Shown: positions 1 through 12,717, counted from the stretch's first letter. The stretch: DNA of 64,000 nt from Cercis canadensis (GCA_003255065.1 QAOA01008758.1:44394-108393); one strand, 5' to 3'. A program made the numbers and translations. The notes: generated by a model from the sequence alone, not told the origin.

Positions 1-1103
1 ATTTTATTGAAACTGAAATCTTTTAGGGACTCGTTTGTAGGTTTTCTCTTAAATATTACTTTAAAATATAATTTTTTTAAAAAGAACCAAAGTTCCAAAT
101 TGAATTTCCCAGTTCGATAAGCTAGTCAATCACACTCTGCCCTCCACCACCACAATCCAAGGTCAATTTGCCCTCTACAAAGAGGTATAATTTGTATCAA
201 TCTACAAACTCTTTTGATGTTATGGGAGACATCGAGAAGGTGTTCTTGTTTATGATTTGAAGGCATACCAAGGTCTTCTCAATAGTGTTATCTTCATCCA
301 CCATTCCAAATTCTGATATTTGAAGCATACCGTGAGGTATGAGCCTTTGTTAGCTATGAGCATGTACGGAAGAGAAATCCATGCGAGCTTAGGGACCTGG
401 AAGGTCTTCCTTAGTGCTTGGTAAGTCTATTCCTATGAACATTCATATTTTATTTGATTTTAACTTGAAGGCATTGTTGTGGAATTGTAATTGTGGAGCT
501 TATAAGCCAGATTCAAGGATGAAATTGCTCAACTTGTGTGGCATTTTCAACTCAATATTCTAATTTTGATAGAGACTGCGGTGTTTGAGGGTTTTGGTGA
601 CATGATATTTCGAACTCTCGCCTTTCAGGATTTCATGCAAATAAATAGTAATGGCTTAGCTAGGGAGGTTGTATTTTATGGAGGGAGGATTGTGTTGAGT
701 ACCAAGCCATTGATGGCACATTAAGTGTGATTGATCTCATTTTCATAGCAATCAAGCGAGATATAATCTGTTGTGCGGGTGTATTTTCTAAGCAATTATG
801 TGTGTCGTGCGTCAAAATCTTAGTTGTTTGTTTATCAATTTTAACTAATTTGTACTATTAGGATGAGCCCGAAAGTTTATGCTGAGTAGTTTCTAGGTGC
901 TTTGCATTGCTAATGTGGTGTTTTCATCTTGATGTTGTTTGTATTTTTGGTATTTTTGTATTGGATGTTATTTAATTTTCCATAATGCCAATTTGGTAAG
1001 TATACAATGTTTCCCTTTGTAATAATAGGAATTAGAAACTATAGTCTATAACCCACTAAGCCCCAAAAAAAAAACAAGAAAACAAGAAGCTCCATATCTG
1101 CTT
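1..1103. other. Intergenic DNA downstream of the first ABCG gene
   Basis: No gene could be supported here. The stretch is AT-rich and its short open frames show no recognisable family, codon pattern or splice-bounded exon. It is the 3' flank of the minus-strand ABCG gene that ends at 1104. I did not see a convincing polyadenylation signal close to the stop codon. Confidence 0.5.
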
Positions 1104-4100
1104 CTAACAAATTGGGGAGTTGAGACCCTCTTGAGAAGACAATGGCTGCAGTGGTTGGTGCCTCTTTGAAGGGAATGTTGGTGTTTTTCTGAAGGAAGGG
1201 CGCTTCTTTATACGCTGCAAAGTTTGCTTGGTGTAGATTTTATGAAGAAAAAGTAAAGCTCTCTCCTTGAATTTGAGAATGAAAAAGAAAGCAACTCTAA
1301 GCAGTATGAGGATGGATATAACTGCAGCTAAGTCCCACCATTTTGAATACTCAGCTTTAATACCAAGAATAGTTTGGAGAATGACTTCTCCTTTCAATTT
1401 GGGTCCACCAGGTACCAAAGGATCAAACTCAAGCCCAATCATGTCATTCTTGTAAGCTCCCTGCATTCCCCAAAATCAAAAGGTAAGTTGAACAAATTGC
1501 TGCAATTATGCCTTCATATTGCAAAAATAGAATTAAAGATAGCATTTTTATTGCAATTATGTGTTTATATTGGAAAAATAGAATTAAAGATTGCATTTTT
1601 AGAGCAATTATGTTTGAGATGTTGGGATATGAATAATATGATGGTCATTCATTTTTAGTGCAAAAGGTAAGTTGAACAAATTGCTGCAATTATGCCTTTA
1701 TATTGGAAAAATTGCATTTTTAGTGCAATTATGTGTTTATATTGGGAAAAATAGAATTAAAGACTGCATTTTTACTGCAATTATGTTTGAGATGTTGGGA
1801 TATGAATAATATGATGGTCATTCATTTTTTCCTCTTGATTGATCTAGACTTCTATATAGTTTTTTTTTTTTTGGTCCAAAGGGTTATGTTTGAAATTGTA
1901 ATTCTCCTAAAGTTACCTCCAATCCCCATGCTCCATAATTGAGGTATGAAATTGGGTAATGCCAGAAGAATTTGGGAAGGTCTGGGATCAGACAAAAGTA
2001 GCCAGCAGTCATCATCATAATACCCTGCATACAATACTTCAACTTTTCAACAATGATATTTGATGATTTTATGATGTCTAAAGATTTGATAAGCTTATAG
2101 CATTCTTACAATATATCCTGCTCCAATTATCACTCCCATCAGGAAGTTGGGAACAATTGAAGCTATAATCATCATGGAGCTTTCTACAACTGCGATGCAG
2201 CCACAAAGATCAAGGCAGATATAAAAAAGATGCGAAAACTCAGGACGAAACTTCACCATGTAAAAGGTTATAGTTGCAGTAGCAATAGACATCACTGCCA
2301 CAAAGGGAAAGGAAGAGAGAAAATTTGATAGAATATAGACGGCAATGCCATAATACCCATTGAGCCTTTCTTTGTAAAAGACCTGTTCCATGGAAGAAAA
2401 CCAAGTATTGAAAAGTGACAACAGCATAAACACCATAATTGTCTTCCCATGTTTAAAATTGTGCCAAAACTCCTTACCTTTAGTTCTTCAATGAAGGATG
2501 GGAAGCCTCCAATGGACATGAATGTCATGAAACCTGATAGAAATGCACCACAAGCTCCTCTTGCTAAAATTGATTTGTAACCTGAACCAACGTCAAAGAA
2601 GATGGTTCCAATACATAATGATAAGGCTATATATGTTGCTACCCTTATCCAATAGTAGCCAAAGTCTCTAGACATGTTCACAAAAGATCTATGAGTCAAT
2701 GTTGATAGTTGCTTCCACCATTTGGCTTGGTTCTTGATTTTGCATTGAGTCTCATGTCCTTCCTGCAATACCATTCCTTAGTCTTTACTCCTCACATTTA
2801 TCTGAGACCATCTTGCCAAAAATCATCCTATGGGAAATTCTTCTTCAATTAGGTGGAACACAAAAAATTTCATGTATTCTTGCGAACTGCAATTATGATT
2901 CTTTTGAGAACTGAATTTGGCTAATGATGTTTACCCCTTAACATTTTTTGCACACCAGCAGAACCTGTTGCTTCTTTATAACAATGGCATAAGCATTGAA
3001 CAGGTTTCTCATGCTAGGAATTTCCTCTCCAAAGTTAAGAATGAAAGAGTTTGGGTTCAAGAGCTGTGGTTATGTTTTCACTTCAAATAATATGAATTCT
3101 AATATCCATATTAGGATAAAGGTCTACTTACAATACTTGTGATTTCTTTGATTCTTGCTCTTGCTGCAGTTGCATACTCTGATCGTCGGTATTTCTCAAT
3201 GAGTATTCCTTTGATTTCTGCAGTTGATAAGTTCATTAATGAGTCTCTTAATGCTTCTTGATCCTGTATTCAAAGAAATAGGGGAGATTGTCAAAAAGAA
3301 AGATGGAAAAAGGAAGTGATTTTAAAAGAGAGTAGAAAGTAACAGTGCAAGAATGACTGGTCAAATATTTGCTCTACATAAATACTTCATCTGCTTTTAT
3401 ATACAGTACAAGACTTATTTGGTCAAATAAGTCTTGGGCAGCAATTTCAGTATAAAAGACTCCTCAATAGTGTACTGCTGGGAACTGTCAATTAATTCTA
3501 TTTTAGCTACATACTTACTTGTTCTTTAAGAAAGGGAGGTTACAGAATTGCTAGTTGAATGATTTTTTGATTGAACTTTGTATACTTTGTTCTTCTCAAT
3601 TTGAAAGCGTAGTCACTATTTATTTGCTTGCTAGAAAGCCAACTCTTGTTTGGATTGAGCTACATAGGTGCTACCTTTTTAGCTTTTTGGATATTTCTGA
3701 GGTCTCTAATTCTAGCTACTTATACTTGGTTTGCATTACGTTTTCAATTAAATAAAATTGCATTGATTCAAAGTTTGGCACAGAAGAATATTCAAGCAGC
3801 TCATGATTAGGGGTTGCCATAGCAAGAAAAGAAAAACCTAGATTCCACATTCATAGAGATCTTGTGATTGAAAAGAAAAAAGGGAAATTTGCTAGGACAT
3901 ACATACAGGTATTCCCTTAGAGGACATCATAGTCATTGTGACAGCATCAAAATCCGAATTGATATGACGAAGGAAATGATCTGAAGGATTTCTTCTACTT
4001 GGACATGGAAATTCTGCTTGGGCAAAGAACTGCAGAATAAGATTGACAAATAATGTGAGGGCTTAATTGATTAAGATCCCATATCCATGGCTAGTTATAG

Positions 4101-7100
4101 CAGAAAATAAATCACAAATTACAGTACTAGAGGAAGAAAGAATAAAGAAAAATCCTTAGATCGCAGTATTGAGAAATGTAATTTGAAATTTTGGTAAGAC
4201 ATTTCTGGTGTCCTAGAACTATTAATCATCCAAATCTTTATGAGTTTGTCAATTGAGCTAGTCACTCATAAAAGTTAACAAGAAAAGGCAAAGTTATAGC
4301 AAGAAAGAATGAAGAAAAATCATTAAATGGCAGTATTGAGAAATGTAATTTGAAATTTTCATAAGACATTTCTGGTGTCCTAGAATATGAGGTAGTCACT
4401 CATAAAAGTTAACAAGAAAAGGCAAAGTTATAGGAAAATATGAATTTTATATGTACCTCAACTGCATTTTTGGCAGCTCCAAAATAAACTGTGTGACCCC
4501 CAGAAAGGAGAAAAAGATCATCAAAAAGTGCAAAAACTTCACTACTTGGCTGATGAATGGAAGAGATAACAGTTCTTCCATCATGAGCTATATTTCTAAG
4601 TGTTTGAACAACAAAAAATGCTGAGGCACTATCCAAACCACTGGTAGGTTCATCAAGAAACAAGAGGTGAGGCCTTGTGAGGATTTCAAGTCCTATGCTT
4701 AGTCTCTTCTTTTCTCCACCACTTATGCCCCTTAAGTGCCAATTTCCAATAAGCCTATCAGCACAGTCTTGAAGACCCATTTCCATAATTGTTCCCTCTA
4801 TAATGTCATTGACCTCTTCTTTGGTCATGGAGGCTGGAAGCCTAAGATTAGCTGAGAAAGATATTGTTTCTCTAACTGTTAGTGTTCCCAACAATATGTC
4901 TTCTTGGGTCACATAAGCCTGGATGTTGAAGAGAAACACAAACTTTTTAGAAGATTTAACTAGTAAATACAAAACGAATGAGGAAAAACAAATGAAGAAA
5001 AAACAAGAAGAAAAAGATATTTAGAATTAGAAGATCAGAATCCTCGTTTGAATTGAATATGTAGTTACTTACAACACCACCATAGTCTAATCTCTTTTTC
5101 TTTCCATTTATAAGCACATTTCCCGTCATAACAACATTTCCAAACAGTCTCCCTGCAAGAAATCCCAATAATTTGAAGGAAATATCCATCAGTCAAGTTT
5201 ATTCATAAACAAGAAACCTATTTATTAATAAACATGACACAGCTAGCTTAATTTTTTTTTGTTCACTACCAGCTAGCTTAAATTTTCTTAATAAGTTCCT
5301 ATCCTCTGAGGCTTTAATAACTTTTATAATTTTACTCTCAGTACAGTCTTTTTCTTTTTTTCAAAATTTTTTTTTAACTTAAATATCTTCTTCGTTCCTG
5401 AATTATTTTTTAAATGTTACTTTAGTCCTAATTTATTTTTTGTGTCACTTTTGTCCTTAAATAATCACTCGTCCACAAATTAGTCCTTTAAGTAATCATT
5501 TTTTGTGCTTACGGAAGACTGATTTGGCGAGCTGAGTGATTATTCGAGAACTAAATTAAGTGACACCAAAAATAAATTAGAAGCTAAAGTAACATCTAAA
5601 AAATAATTCAATGATAAATAATGTATTTTACTCTACTTTTTGTGTGGTTGTTTGAAACCAATCCACCTGCTTGTGTAAGTGCCTATCCTCTCTTTGCATT
5701 CATTTATTTTCATCTTTCAGCAAAAGGACTTTCATAATTATGGCACACATGTTTATGAGACAATTGGTCCATCCTCAAGGGCAAACATTGCTCTGTTGTT
5801 AATAAATGAACTGCAGAACTGGGGCTTTTTAGAGAGAATAGGAGGACAAACAGATATTGCCAGTCAAGACACGGAGGCTTTGCTCTCTCCTCCTTGGAGA
5901 TAAATAACTGGTAGTGTGTGGGTAGGCCTTATTGCTAAGTTTGGTTTTCCCTTAATTACCCCCTGAATGCTTGAAATGAATGAAGAATTGCTTCACTTTA
6001 ATGGCTTCATTGATTGAACATTTTTACTCTCATGAAAAAATCTGCATGATCTTTAACCTCACATTGAAATTTTTCTTTGAATAAATATTGGATATATACT
6101 TGTATTTATAGGTTGGGTGGATATAAAACTAAGTGACCTATAGTGTCTTTTTGGGCTTTCTAATATAATAAGCCAGTTACTTATTTTGTGGGGACACCCT
6201 AAAAGCAAATAGTTTATTCAGTGAACTATGTAGTTAGTATTTGAACGGTGGATTCTGAAACAGCAACTAACCCTTCCCATTTTGATTGAAACAAACATAT
6301 GAAAAAGACTACACAAATAGCTGAGATCAGTTTATTTTGCTTTGAATACTGCAATCTAATAGGGTGATTCAATGCCCCTAAGCAAATAGCTCTATGTTCA
6401 GGGATGCTATATTTGAAGAAGGAAAAACTTGTGCCTTCCATTCTGAGCAACAATGACTTCAGGTCACTCAAGCTTTCCCAGAGAGAAAAAATAAACAAGA
6501 AAAGGAAGCTGATTTTGTGTAAACAAGTATAATGGTGAAAATGCAAAGATTATTAAGCAGTAATTAGAGTTTTTTTTTTTTTTCTGCTTTTTCTGAGAGT
6601 GGTGAGTAGAGAACTAGTCTTGAAAACTCAGAAGTATTTATTGGGTATTTTTCATGTGAAAATCATCTTAAAAGACTTAAAGGTAGGCTATTTGCATGAA
6701 CAACCAATTAGATTATTCATTTGTTTAGCACAGAACTACTCTAAGTACTGTCTAGAAGAAAACACACAAACACACAACTGATTTTGTTTAAGCAAATATA
6801 CAGGTGAAAATGAAAAGATTATTAGGCAATAAGTAGAGCTTTTCTCTTTCTTTCCACTGTTTTTGCTGAAAGTGGTGAATAGAGCTCAAGTTTTGTAAAC
6901 TCATATAAGTATGTGTTGGGTTGTGAAAATTAGCTTAAAGGCAGGGTTTTTCCATAAACAACCAATTGAGACTATTCATTTGTTTTGGCACAAAAAGCCA
7001 CAAACACAATATCTTTCACACAATAGATATAGTCTTACAGACATAGAGAGAAATAGATAGAGTTTAGAGATATGGGTAAGGGAGAAGAAGTTTAAAGAAG

Positions 7101-7361
7101 GAGTTTAAGACCTGCTAAAGCATCGAGAAGAGTGGATTTTCCAGACCCAGAGGGACCCATAATAGCCATGATCTTGTTAGGCTCAGCATATCCACTTAAC
7201 CCATTCAGCAGCCTTTTAGTGTTTCCATTGCCAAAATTTGGCAAAACCACACTCAAATCTTCCCACACCAGATACATCCCCCTCTCATCTCTCCCTTTTG
7301 GAACTCTTATCTCATTGCCTGTTATATCATTGCTAAAGGAAGTGGCTTCATGAATCTCCAT
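1104..7361 (-). CDS. ABCG15: ABCG half-transporter, ABCG12/13/15 clade (copy 1), nine exons, intact
   Basis: Plasma-membrane half-size ABC transporter; relatives in this clade export cuticular wax and cutin precursors and act as dimers. Exons (minus strand): 7112-7361, 5073-5152, 4457-4918, 3907-4029, 3132-3263, 2478-2762, 2110-2382, 1917-2024, 1104-1460. All introns are GT/AG and the spliced frame is open for 689 residues, the usual length for the clade. The nucleotide-binding domain comes first: Walker [10 protein letters not shown] at 69-77, signature [10 protein letters not shown] at about 175-184, Walker B LLFLDEP at about 195-201, switch His at 232. Six membrane segments follow from about residue 370, then the conserved tail ending [11 protein letters not shown]. 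The start is the first ATG in the Walker A frame. Exons 2-9 match the downstream-numbered paralogue in length exactly. Clade assignment is from remembered family sequence; choosing among members 12, 13 and 15 is uncertain. Confidence 0.93.
1479..1832. repeat. Nested tandem repeat in intron 8 of ABCG copy 1
   Basis: Two copies of a roughly 180-bp block (about 1479-1660 and 1662-1832) each begin AAGGTAAGTTGAACAAATTG and end in the same GATGGTCATTCATTTTT phrase. Inside each, a roughly 60-bp subunit centred on GCAATTATG and GAATTAAAGA repeats two or three times. The repeat lies wholly in the intron between exons 8 and 9. Confidence 0.8.
4137..4437. repeat. Diverged tandem duplication in intron 3 of ABCG copy 1
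   Basis: The phrases AGTATTGAGAAATGTAATTT, ACATTTCTGGTGTCCTAGAA and TAGTCACTCATAAAAGTTAA occur in the same order twice, about 180 bp apart. The second copy has a short deletion. The repeat stops just short of the splice donor of exon 3. Confidence 0.75.
5393..5620. mobile_element. Foldback MITE in intron 1 of ABCG copy 1
   Basis: The left half (GAATTATTTTTTAAATGTTA, TTTTGTGTCACTT, AATAATCACTC) reappears as its reverse complement in the right half, giving arms of about 80 bp around a short loop near 5500. This is the shape of a non-autonomous inverted-repeat element. No clean target-site duplication could be read. Confidence 0.6.
6509..7014. repeat. Two-copy tandem duplication in intron 1 of ABCG copy 1
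   Basis: A block of about 250 bp beginning CTGATTTTGTnTAA and containing GTGAAAATG, AAAGATTATTA, AGTGGTGA and CAACCAATT occurs at about 6509-6777 and again at 6778-7014. The copies are clearly diverged. The second ends about 100 bp before exon 1's donor. Confidence 0.75.
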
Positions 7362-7450
7362 TTCTCAGAACAAAAGAGAAATAGCATAGAATGATCAAAT
7401 AGCTGAGGAAATAGCAAAGAAAGAACACAGAACTTGGTGGTCTAGCCAGC

Positions 7451-7460
7451 TTATATTTAT
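7451..7460 (-). promoter_or_regulatory. Candidate TATA box of ABCG copy 1
   Basis: On the minus strand this reads ATAAATATAA, about 90 bp upstream of the ATG at 7361. The position suits a plant core promoter with a short 5' leader. AT-rich background makes chance matches common, so this is tentative. Confidence 0.3.
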
Positions 7461-7792
7461 GGCAAACGCTACATAATAAACAGTTAGGAATTAACGGTTA
7501 CTATTCACAAAATTATTATGGTTTCTGGTGAGCATGTTACTGTGGGTAGTAAATACTGTTATCAAACAAGCAAAGAACAATAATGCTGAGTACACAGAAT
7601 GGAGAATATAGAAAGTGAATAATGAATGGAGAAGCGGCTTTACCATGCACGTGAAAGGATTCCTTTTAGTCATAGTGGAGTAAATAGGTGCAGTAACAAT
7701 CCACACCTAACCTGCTAAATATTAATTGAGTGATTAATTTGAATAAAAATGTCATCTGCTTGCAATTGAACGTCTGCATAGTTGCTATTAAG

Positions 7793-8565
7793 CTCTATTG
7801 CACCGAAATGCCGTTTCTGGCCACGTACCCGTTTTGGGGACGACAACAAAACGCATATCCTTCTCATGAAACGCAAAAAAATTGTTTGTTTTTTTTATTT
7901 ATTTATTATTTTTCCGTTTCGAAACACGCCGTTTCGTGAAAAAATACACGCTAAACGGGCTAATGGGAGCTGGTCACTTGGGATGATGTCGTTTTGGGAG
8001 GCCGGTTTTCCACTTAAACGTAACAACGCCGTTTCGTGAGAAAAGGGGCCAATCACTTGGGATGACATCGTTTTGGGAAACCAATTTTTCACTTAAACAG
8101 AACGACGCCGTTTCATGAGATAGGCAAATCCAAACCTCCTGAAATGGCGCCGTTTTGCCTGCTGCCCATTTTTCTCCCCAAACCCGATTTCAAATCAGAA
8201 ATTGGAATGTTGTTGGAGATAATTGGGAGCTATTTGATAGAGCTTATGGTCTTGAAGTTGCTAGCTTATCACTTGATGAACCTGATATGGAAGTTGTAAT
8301 CATTGGTGATGGTGGTGATGGAAATGATGAAATGAATAGTGTTATAATTTGAATTTTGATTGATAATTTGTATTTTGGGTTAATACTTAATACTTGTTAG
8401 TTGTTACTTATTTGCTAAGGATTAATGGTTGATATTTTTTAATGCTTGAGAATTTTAAAATTGTTCATTCTATTTGATATATATAAATATGACGTGACGT
8501 ACCCATACCCTATTTGTTGAAAAATCGTCGTACCAGTGTTTCTTACCCGTACCTGTGCAACATAG
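7793..8565. mobile_element. hAT-like non-autonomous element, first copy
   Basis: The ends read CTCTATTGCAC on the left and GTGCAACATAG on the right, imperfect inverted repeats of about 11 bp. CTATTAAG (7785-7792) precedes the left end and TATTAAG follows the right end, consistent with an 8-bp target duplication. Internally there are two copies of a roughly 75-bp GC-richer unit (CACTTGGGATGA, CGTTTTGGGA, ACGCCGTTTC) and an open frame ending DEPDMEVVIIGDGGDGNDEM. That frame may be the 3' remnant of a transposase gene but I do not recognise it. The whole element recurs at 10019. Confidence 0.6.
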
Positions 8566-8675
8566 TATTAAGTCTATCACAAAAAAAAAAAAAAAATTAA
8601 GAGAAATTATTGAGGTATATTATGTGAGAGTCTATAAAAAAAATGCTATTGTTAAGAAACCATAAAAAAAAATGA

Positions 8676-9034
8676 GGGGCAGGATTGCCCTCTATTTAGT
8701 TGGGCGGGTTCTGGTAGAACTCACCCATTAAATTTGGTGTCATTGCAAAAATCTCAAAAAATTGAGTCACTTAGTATATACTAAAACAGACAAATTTTTT
8801 TATAAAATGCAAGAACGACACGATATAAGAAAATATGCCAATTTTTTTTTTGGTAAAAATTGAATTTTTTGTTTGGCACGTTTTCTTAAATCGTATTATT
8901 TTTGTATTTTATAAAAAAAAGCTATGTGTTTTATTATATACATATTGGGTTTGTCGAGATCTTCACAACGACATTAAATTTACTTGGTAGGTTGCATCAA
9001 AATTCACCTAATTATATGGGGGTAGTGCTACCCC
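8676..9034. mobile_element. Foldback MITE in duplication unit 1
   Basis: The left end GGGGCAGGATTGCCC and the right end, read as reverse complement, GGGGTAGCACTACCC, begin long imperfect arms that pair through CACGATATA / TCGTATTAT near the centre. The same element lies in unit 2 at about 10910-11287, and relatives lie at 12190-12482 and 12718-13010. Confidence 0.65.
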
Positions 9035-10018
9035 TATTTTTGATGATGGTAGAATAACAATCACCCTATAAAATATTAGTAATATACAATTTGTGAAGCA
9101 ATGTGAGTATAAATAATGTTACTCAATTTAAATCTTTTTAGTTAAATTTATATTGTGCTAATTGTGTAGATCTATCCTATTATATATATGCATGATCATG
9201 TTATATTCATTATAGTTTTTCTCACCATTTTTTTATTTGGTTATAGGCTCTAATTTAATCTATATTTTACAATTTAACTGAAATTATTTAAAACTTTTCT
9301 TGACAATCGAGATTCAACTAGAACCCACATGACCAGAAGTAATGACAAAAGTTGTGGTAACTGGTAAATCAGAAATGTACCATTTCTCAAAGGTTTAAGT
9401 AGAATTACTCAAACTGTCTTTGAACACTATTATTACAAGAAAAATTGATTTGGCTACGAAATTTGAATAATTGAATTATTATGGTTTTTCCTAATTTTCC
9501 ATAGTTGACACCTTTCTATCCTCAGCTGCCAGTGCCACCGTCCAATCTCACATCTTCCAATGTCTTTGTTCATTCTTGGAAAACAGTTACTTGATTGTTT
9601 TCTTTATGATAGCTCGGGGAAATTTTACTTTAATAGGGAAGGTATTTAGTACGGGATACCAACTCCAACCGTCAATTAAATCCTCTGCCACTAAGAAAGT
9701 CCTATTTTACTTCTCCAATCTTCTAACAGCTTTTACTTACTTCCACCCTCTACGGATATGTTTTGAATTTTAGGGGTGTTTTTATCTTACACCACTATGC
9801 ACATAATGTTACATAAAATTATTTTTTTATACAATTTTAATCTAAATTGTGTTATATTATATTGATATAGTTAATAAAATTTAAATTTTATTGAATTTAT
9901 ATATTAGCTATATAAAAAAGGTTTAATAGATCAATACAATTTATAGGGAGGGCTACACGTAATTTTAGTGTCATTATGAAGATTTCAAAAGATTGAACCA
10001 CTCAGTATGTACCATAAC

Positions 10019-10795
10019 CTCTATTGCACCGAAACACTGTTTTTGGCCACGTACTCATTTCGGAGATAGTAGCAAAACGTGAAACGCGTATCCTTCTCAT
10101 GAAATGCGAAAAAATTGTTTTTTTCTTTTAATTTTATTTTTTCGTTTCAAAAATGCATCGTTTCATCAAAAAAACACTCATGAAACAGGCTGATGGAGGT
10201 CGGTCACTTGGGACAACGTCGTTTTGGGAGGCCGATTTTTCACTTAAACGTAATGATGCCATTCGTGAGAGAGAGGGTCAGTCACTTGGGACGATGTCGT
10301 TTCGGGAGGCTAGTTTTCCACTTAAACGGAACAACGTCGTTTCGTGAGAGAGGCAAATCTAGACCTCTCAAAACGGCGCCGTTTTGCCTACTGCTCATTT
10401 CTCTCACCCAACCCGATTTCAAATTAGAAATTGGGATGTTGTTGAAGATAATTGAGAGCTATTTGATGAGGCTAATGGTCTTGAAGTTGCTAGCTTATTA
10501 CTTGATGAACCTGAGATGGAAGCTGTAATTATTGGTGATGGTGGTGATGGAAATAATGAAATTAATAGTGTTATGATTTGAATTTTGATTGATAATTTGT
10601 ATTTTGGGTTCATACTTAATACTTGTTAGTTGTTACTTATTTGCTATGGATTAATGTTTGATATTTTTTAATGCTTGATAATTTTAAAATTGTTCATTCT
10701 ATTTGATATATATATATATATATATATGACGTGACGTACCTGTACCTTATTTTTTAAAAAATCGTGTACCAACGTTTTGTACTCGTGCAACATAG
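10019..10795. mobile_element. hAT-like non-autonomous element, second copy
   Basis: Same termini (CTCTATTGCAC and GTGCAACATAG) and same internal order as the copy at 7793. On the right CTATTAAG follows, as at the first copy, but the left flank reads ACCATAAC, so there is no target duplication here. That is expected if this copy arose by tandem duplication rather than by transposition. Confidence 0.6.
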
Positions 10796-10909
10796 CTATT
10801 AAGTCTATCAGAAAAAAAAAATTAAACAGAAATTATTGAGGTGTATTATGTGAGAGTCTATAAAAAAAATGCTATTGTTAAGCTANAAAAAAAAAAAAAA
10901 AAAAAAAAA

Positions 10910-11287
10910 GGGGCAGGACTACCCTCTATTTAGTTGGGCGGGTTCTAGTGGAACTCACCTAATGAATTTGGTGTCATTGTAAAAATATCAAAAAATTGAG
11001 TCACCTAATATATGCCAGAATAGATAGTTTTTTTTTTTTTNTTTTTTTTTTTATAAAATGCAAGAATAACACGATATAGGAAAATATGTCAAACTTTATT
11101 TTTTTATGTAAAAGTTGAATCTTTTGTTTGGCATGTTTTTTTAAATCATGTTATTTTTGTATTTTACAAGAAACTGTGTATTTTATTATATACATATTGG
11201 GTTTGTCGAGGTCTTCACAACGATACTAAATTTACTAGGTGGGTCGCATCGAAATTCACCTAACTGTATGGGGGTAGTGCTACCCTT
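10910..11287. mobile_element. Foldback MITE in duplication unit 2
   Basis: Counterpart of 8676-9034, with the same GGGGCAGGACTACCC start and GGGGGTAGTGCTACCC end. A poly(T) tract with an ambiguous base at 11041 disrupts the left arm. Confidence 0.6.
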
Positions 11288-12189
11288 ATTTTTAGTGATG
11301 ATAGAATAACAATTACCCTATAAAATATTAGTAATATACAAATTGTGAAGCAATGTGAATATAAATAATGTTACTCAATTTAAATCTTTCTAGTTAAATT
11401 CATATTGTGCTAATTGTGTAGATCTATCCTATTATATATATGGAAGATGATGTTATATTCATTATAGTTTTTCTCACCATTTTTTTTTATTTGGTTATAG
11501 GCTCTAATTTAATCTATATTTTACAATTTTACTGAAATTATTTAAAACTTTTCTTGACAATCCAGATTCAACTAGAACCCACATGACCAGAAGTAATGAC
11601 AAAAGTTGTGGTAAATCAGAAATGTACCATTTCTCAAATGTATAAGTAGTATTACTCTAACTGTCTTTGAACACTATTACAAGAAAAATTGATTTGGCTA
11701 CGAAATTTGAATATTTGAATTATTATGGTTTTTCCTAATTTTCCATAGTTGACACCTTTCTATCCTCAGCTGCCAGTGCCACCGTGCAATTTCACATCTT
11801 CCAATGTCTTTGTTCATTTTTGGAAAACAGTTACTTGATTGTTTTATATTTATGATAGCTCGGCGAAATTTTACTTTAATAGGGAAGGTATTTAGTATGG
11901 TATACCAACTCCAACCGTCAATTAAATCCTCTGCCACTAAAAAAATCCTATTTTTCTTCTCCAATCTTCTAACAGCTTTTACTTGCTTCCATCGTCTACG
12001 GATATGTTTTGAATTTTAGGGGTGTTTTTATCTTACACCACTATGTACATAATGTCACAAAAAATTATTTTTTATACAATTTTGATTTAAATTGTGTTAT
12101 ATTAATTATATTATATTGATATAATTAATAAAATTTAAATTTTATTGAATTTATATAGTAACTATATAAAAAAAGTTTTAATAGATCAA

Positions 12190-12482
12190 TAAAATTTATA
12201 GGGAGGGGTACACATAATTTTAGTGTCATGGTAAATATTTTAAAAGATTGAACAACTCAGTATGTGCTAGTAAAATTAGTTTTTTTTTATAAAATTCATA
12301 AATAATACAATATAGAAAAACGTGTAGAAAAGTATACTTAAAATAATTTATAAAAAACTGTGGGTTTTGACATATATTGAGAGACTCAATTTTTTTATAT
12401 CATCGCAATAACATTAGAATTACTTGGTAGGTTTTACTTGAACCCACCCACCTAACTGAGAGTAACATTACCTTCATCTTAG
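12190..12482. mobile_element. Foldback MITE, related family member
   Basis: Arms pair AGGGGTACACATAATTTTAG with the reverse complement of the right end near 12470. The phrases GATTGAACAACTCAGTATGT and TTACTTGGTAGGTTTTACTT match the MITEs at 8676 and 10910. Its left part is what unit 1 carries at 9946-10010. Confidence 0.55.
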
Positions 12483-12513
12483 AGGGGGTAGTATAGTGCA
12501 CACCAAATTTATA

Positions 12514-12711
12514 TTAGGGGGAGTGCTATGCTACACCCCCAAATGTGACATAAGTCATATCTTTTGTTATTTTTACATTGTTTTCCTCATATACTATATC
12601 ATTGTGTCACAATTGACATAATTTAAATTTTACAGAATTAATATTTGTAGAACTAAAATAATATAAGAAAAGACTTAGATGTGACACGCTCCCTTATGCT
12701 ACACCCCCTTA
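12514..12711. mobile_element. Short foldback MITE
   Basis: The left end TAGGGGGAGTGCTATGCTAC pairs with the reverse complement of the right end, TAAGGGGGTGTAGCATAAGG; both are followed by GTGACA. It is about 200 bp long. A similar TIR phrase occurs in the intron element at 16748. Confidence 0.55.
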
Positions 12712-12717
12712 GTTGTG

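Larger units (their letters stand above)
7793..10018. repeat. Tandem duplication, unit 1 (2.2 kb)
   Basis: This block is repeated in direct orientation immediately downstream (10019 to about 12258). The order of contents is the same in both: hAT-like element, foldback MITE, AT-rich spacer with a conserved CACCGTnCAATnTCACATCTT phrase region, and the start of a second MITE. The unit begins exactly at the hAT left end and breaks off inside the second MITE. Confidence 0.9.
10019..12258. repeat. Tandem duplication, unit 2
   Basis: Second copy of the 7793-10018 unit. Scattered substitutions and small indels separate the two, including a longer AT microsatellite near 10710 and poly(A)/poly(T) tracts with single Ns at 10886 and 11041. 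Unlike unit 1, it continues through a complete second MITE, so this is probably the original right-hand side. Confidence 0.88.

Noticed and set aside
8155-8352. Independent small acidic protein (65 residues)
   Set aside because: It lies inside a hAT-like element and recurs in the duplicated unit in altered form; better treated as a possible transposase tail than a host gene.
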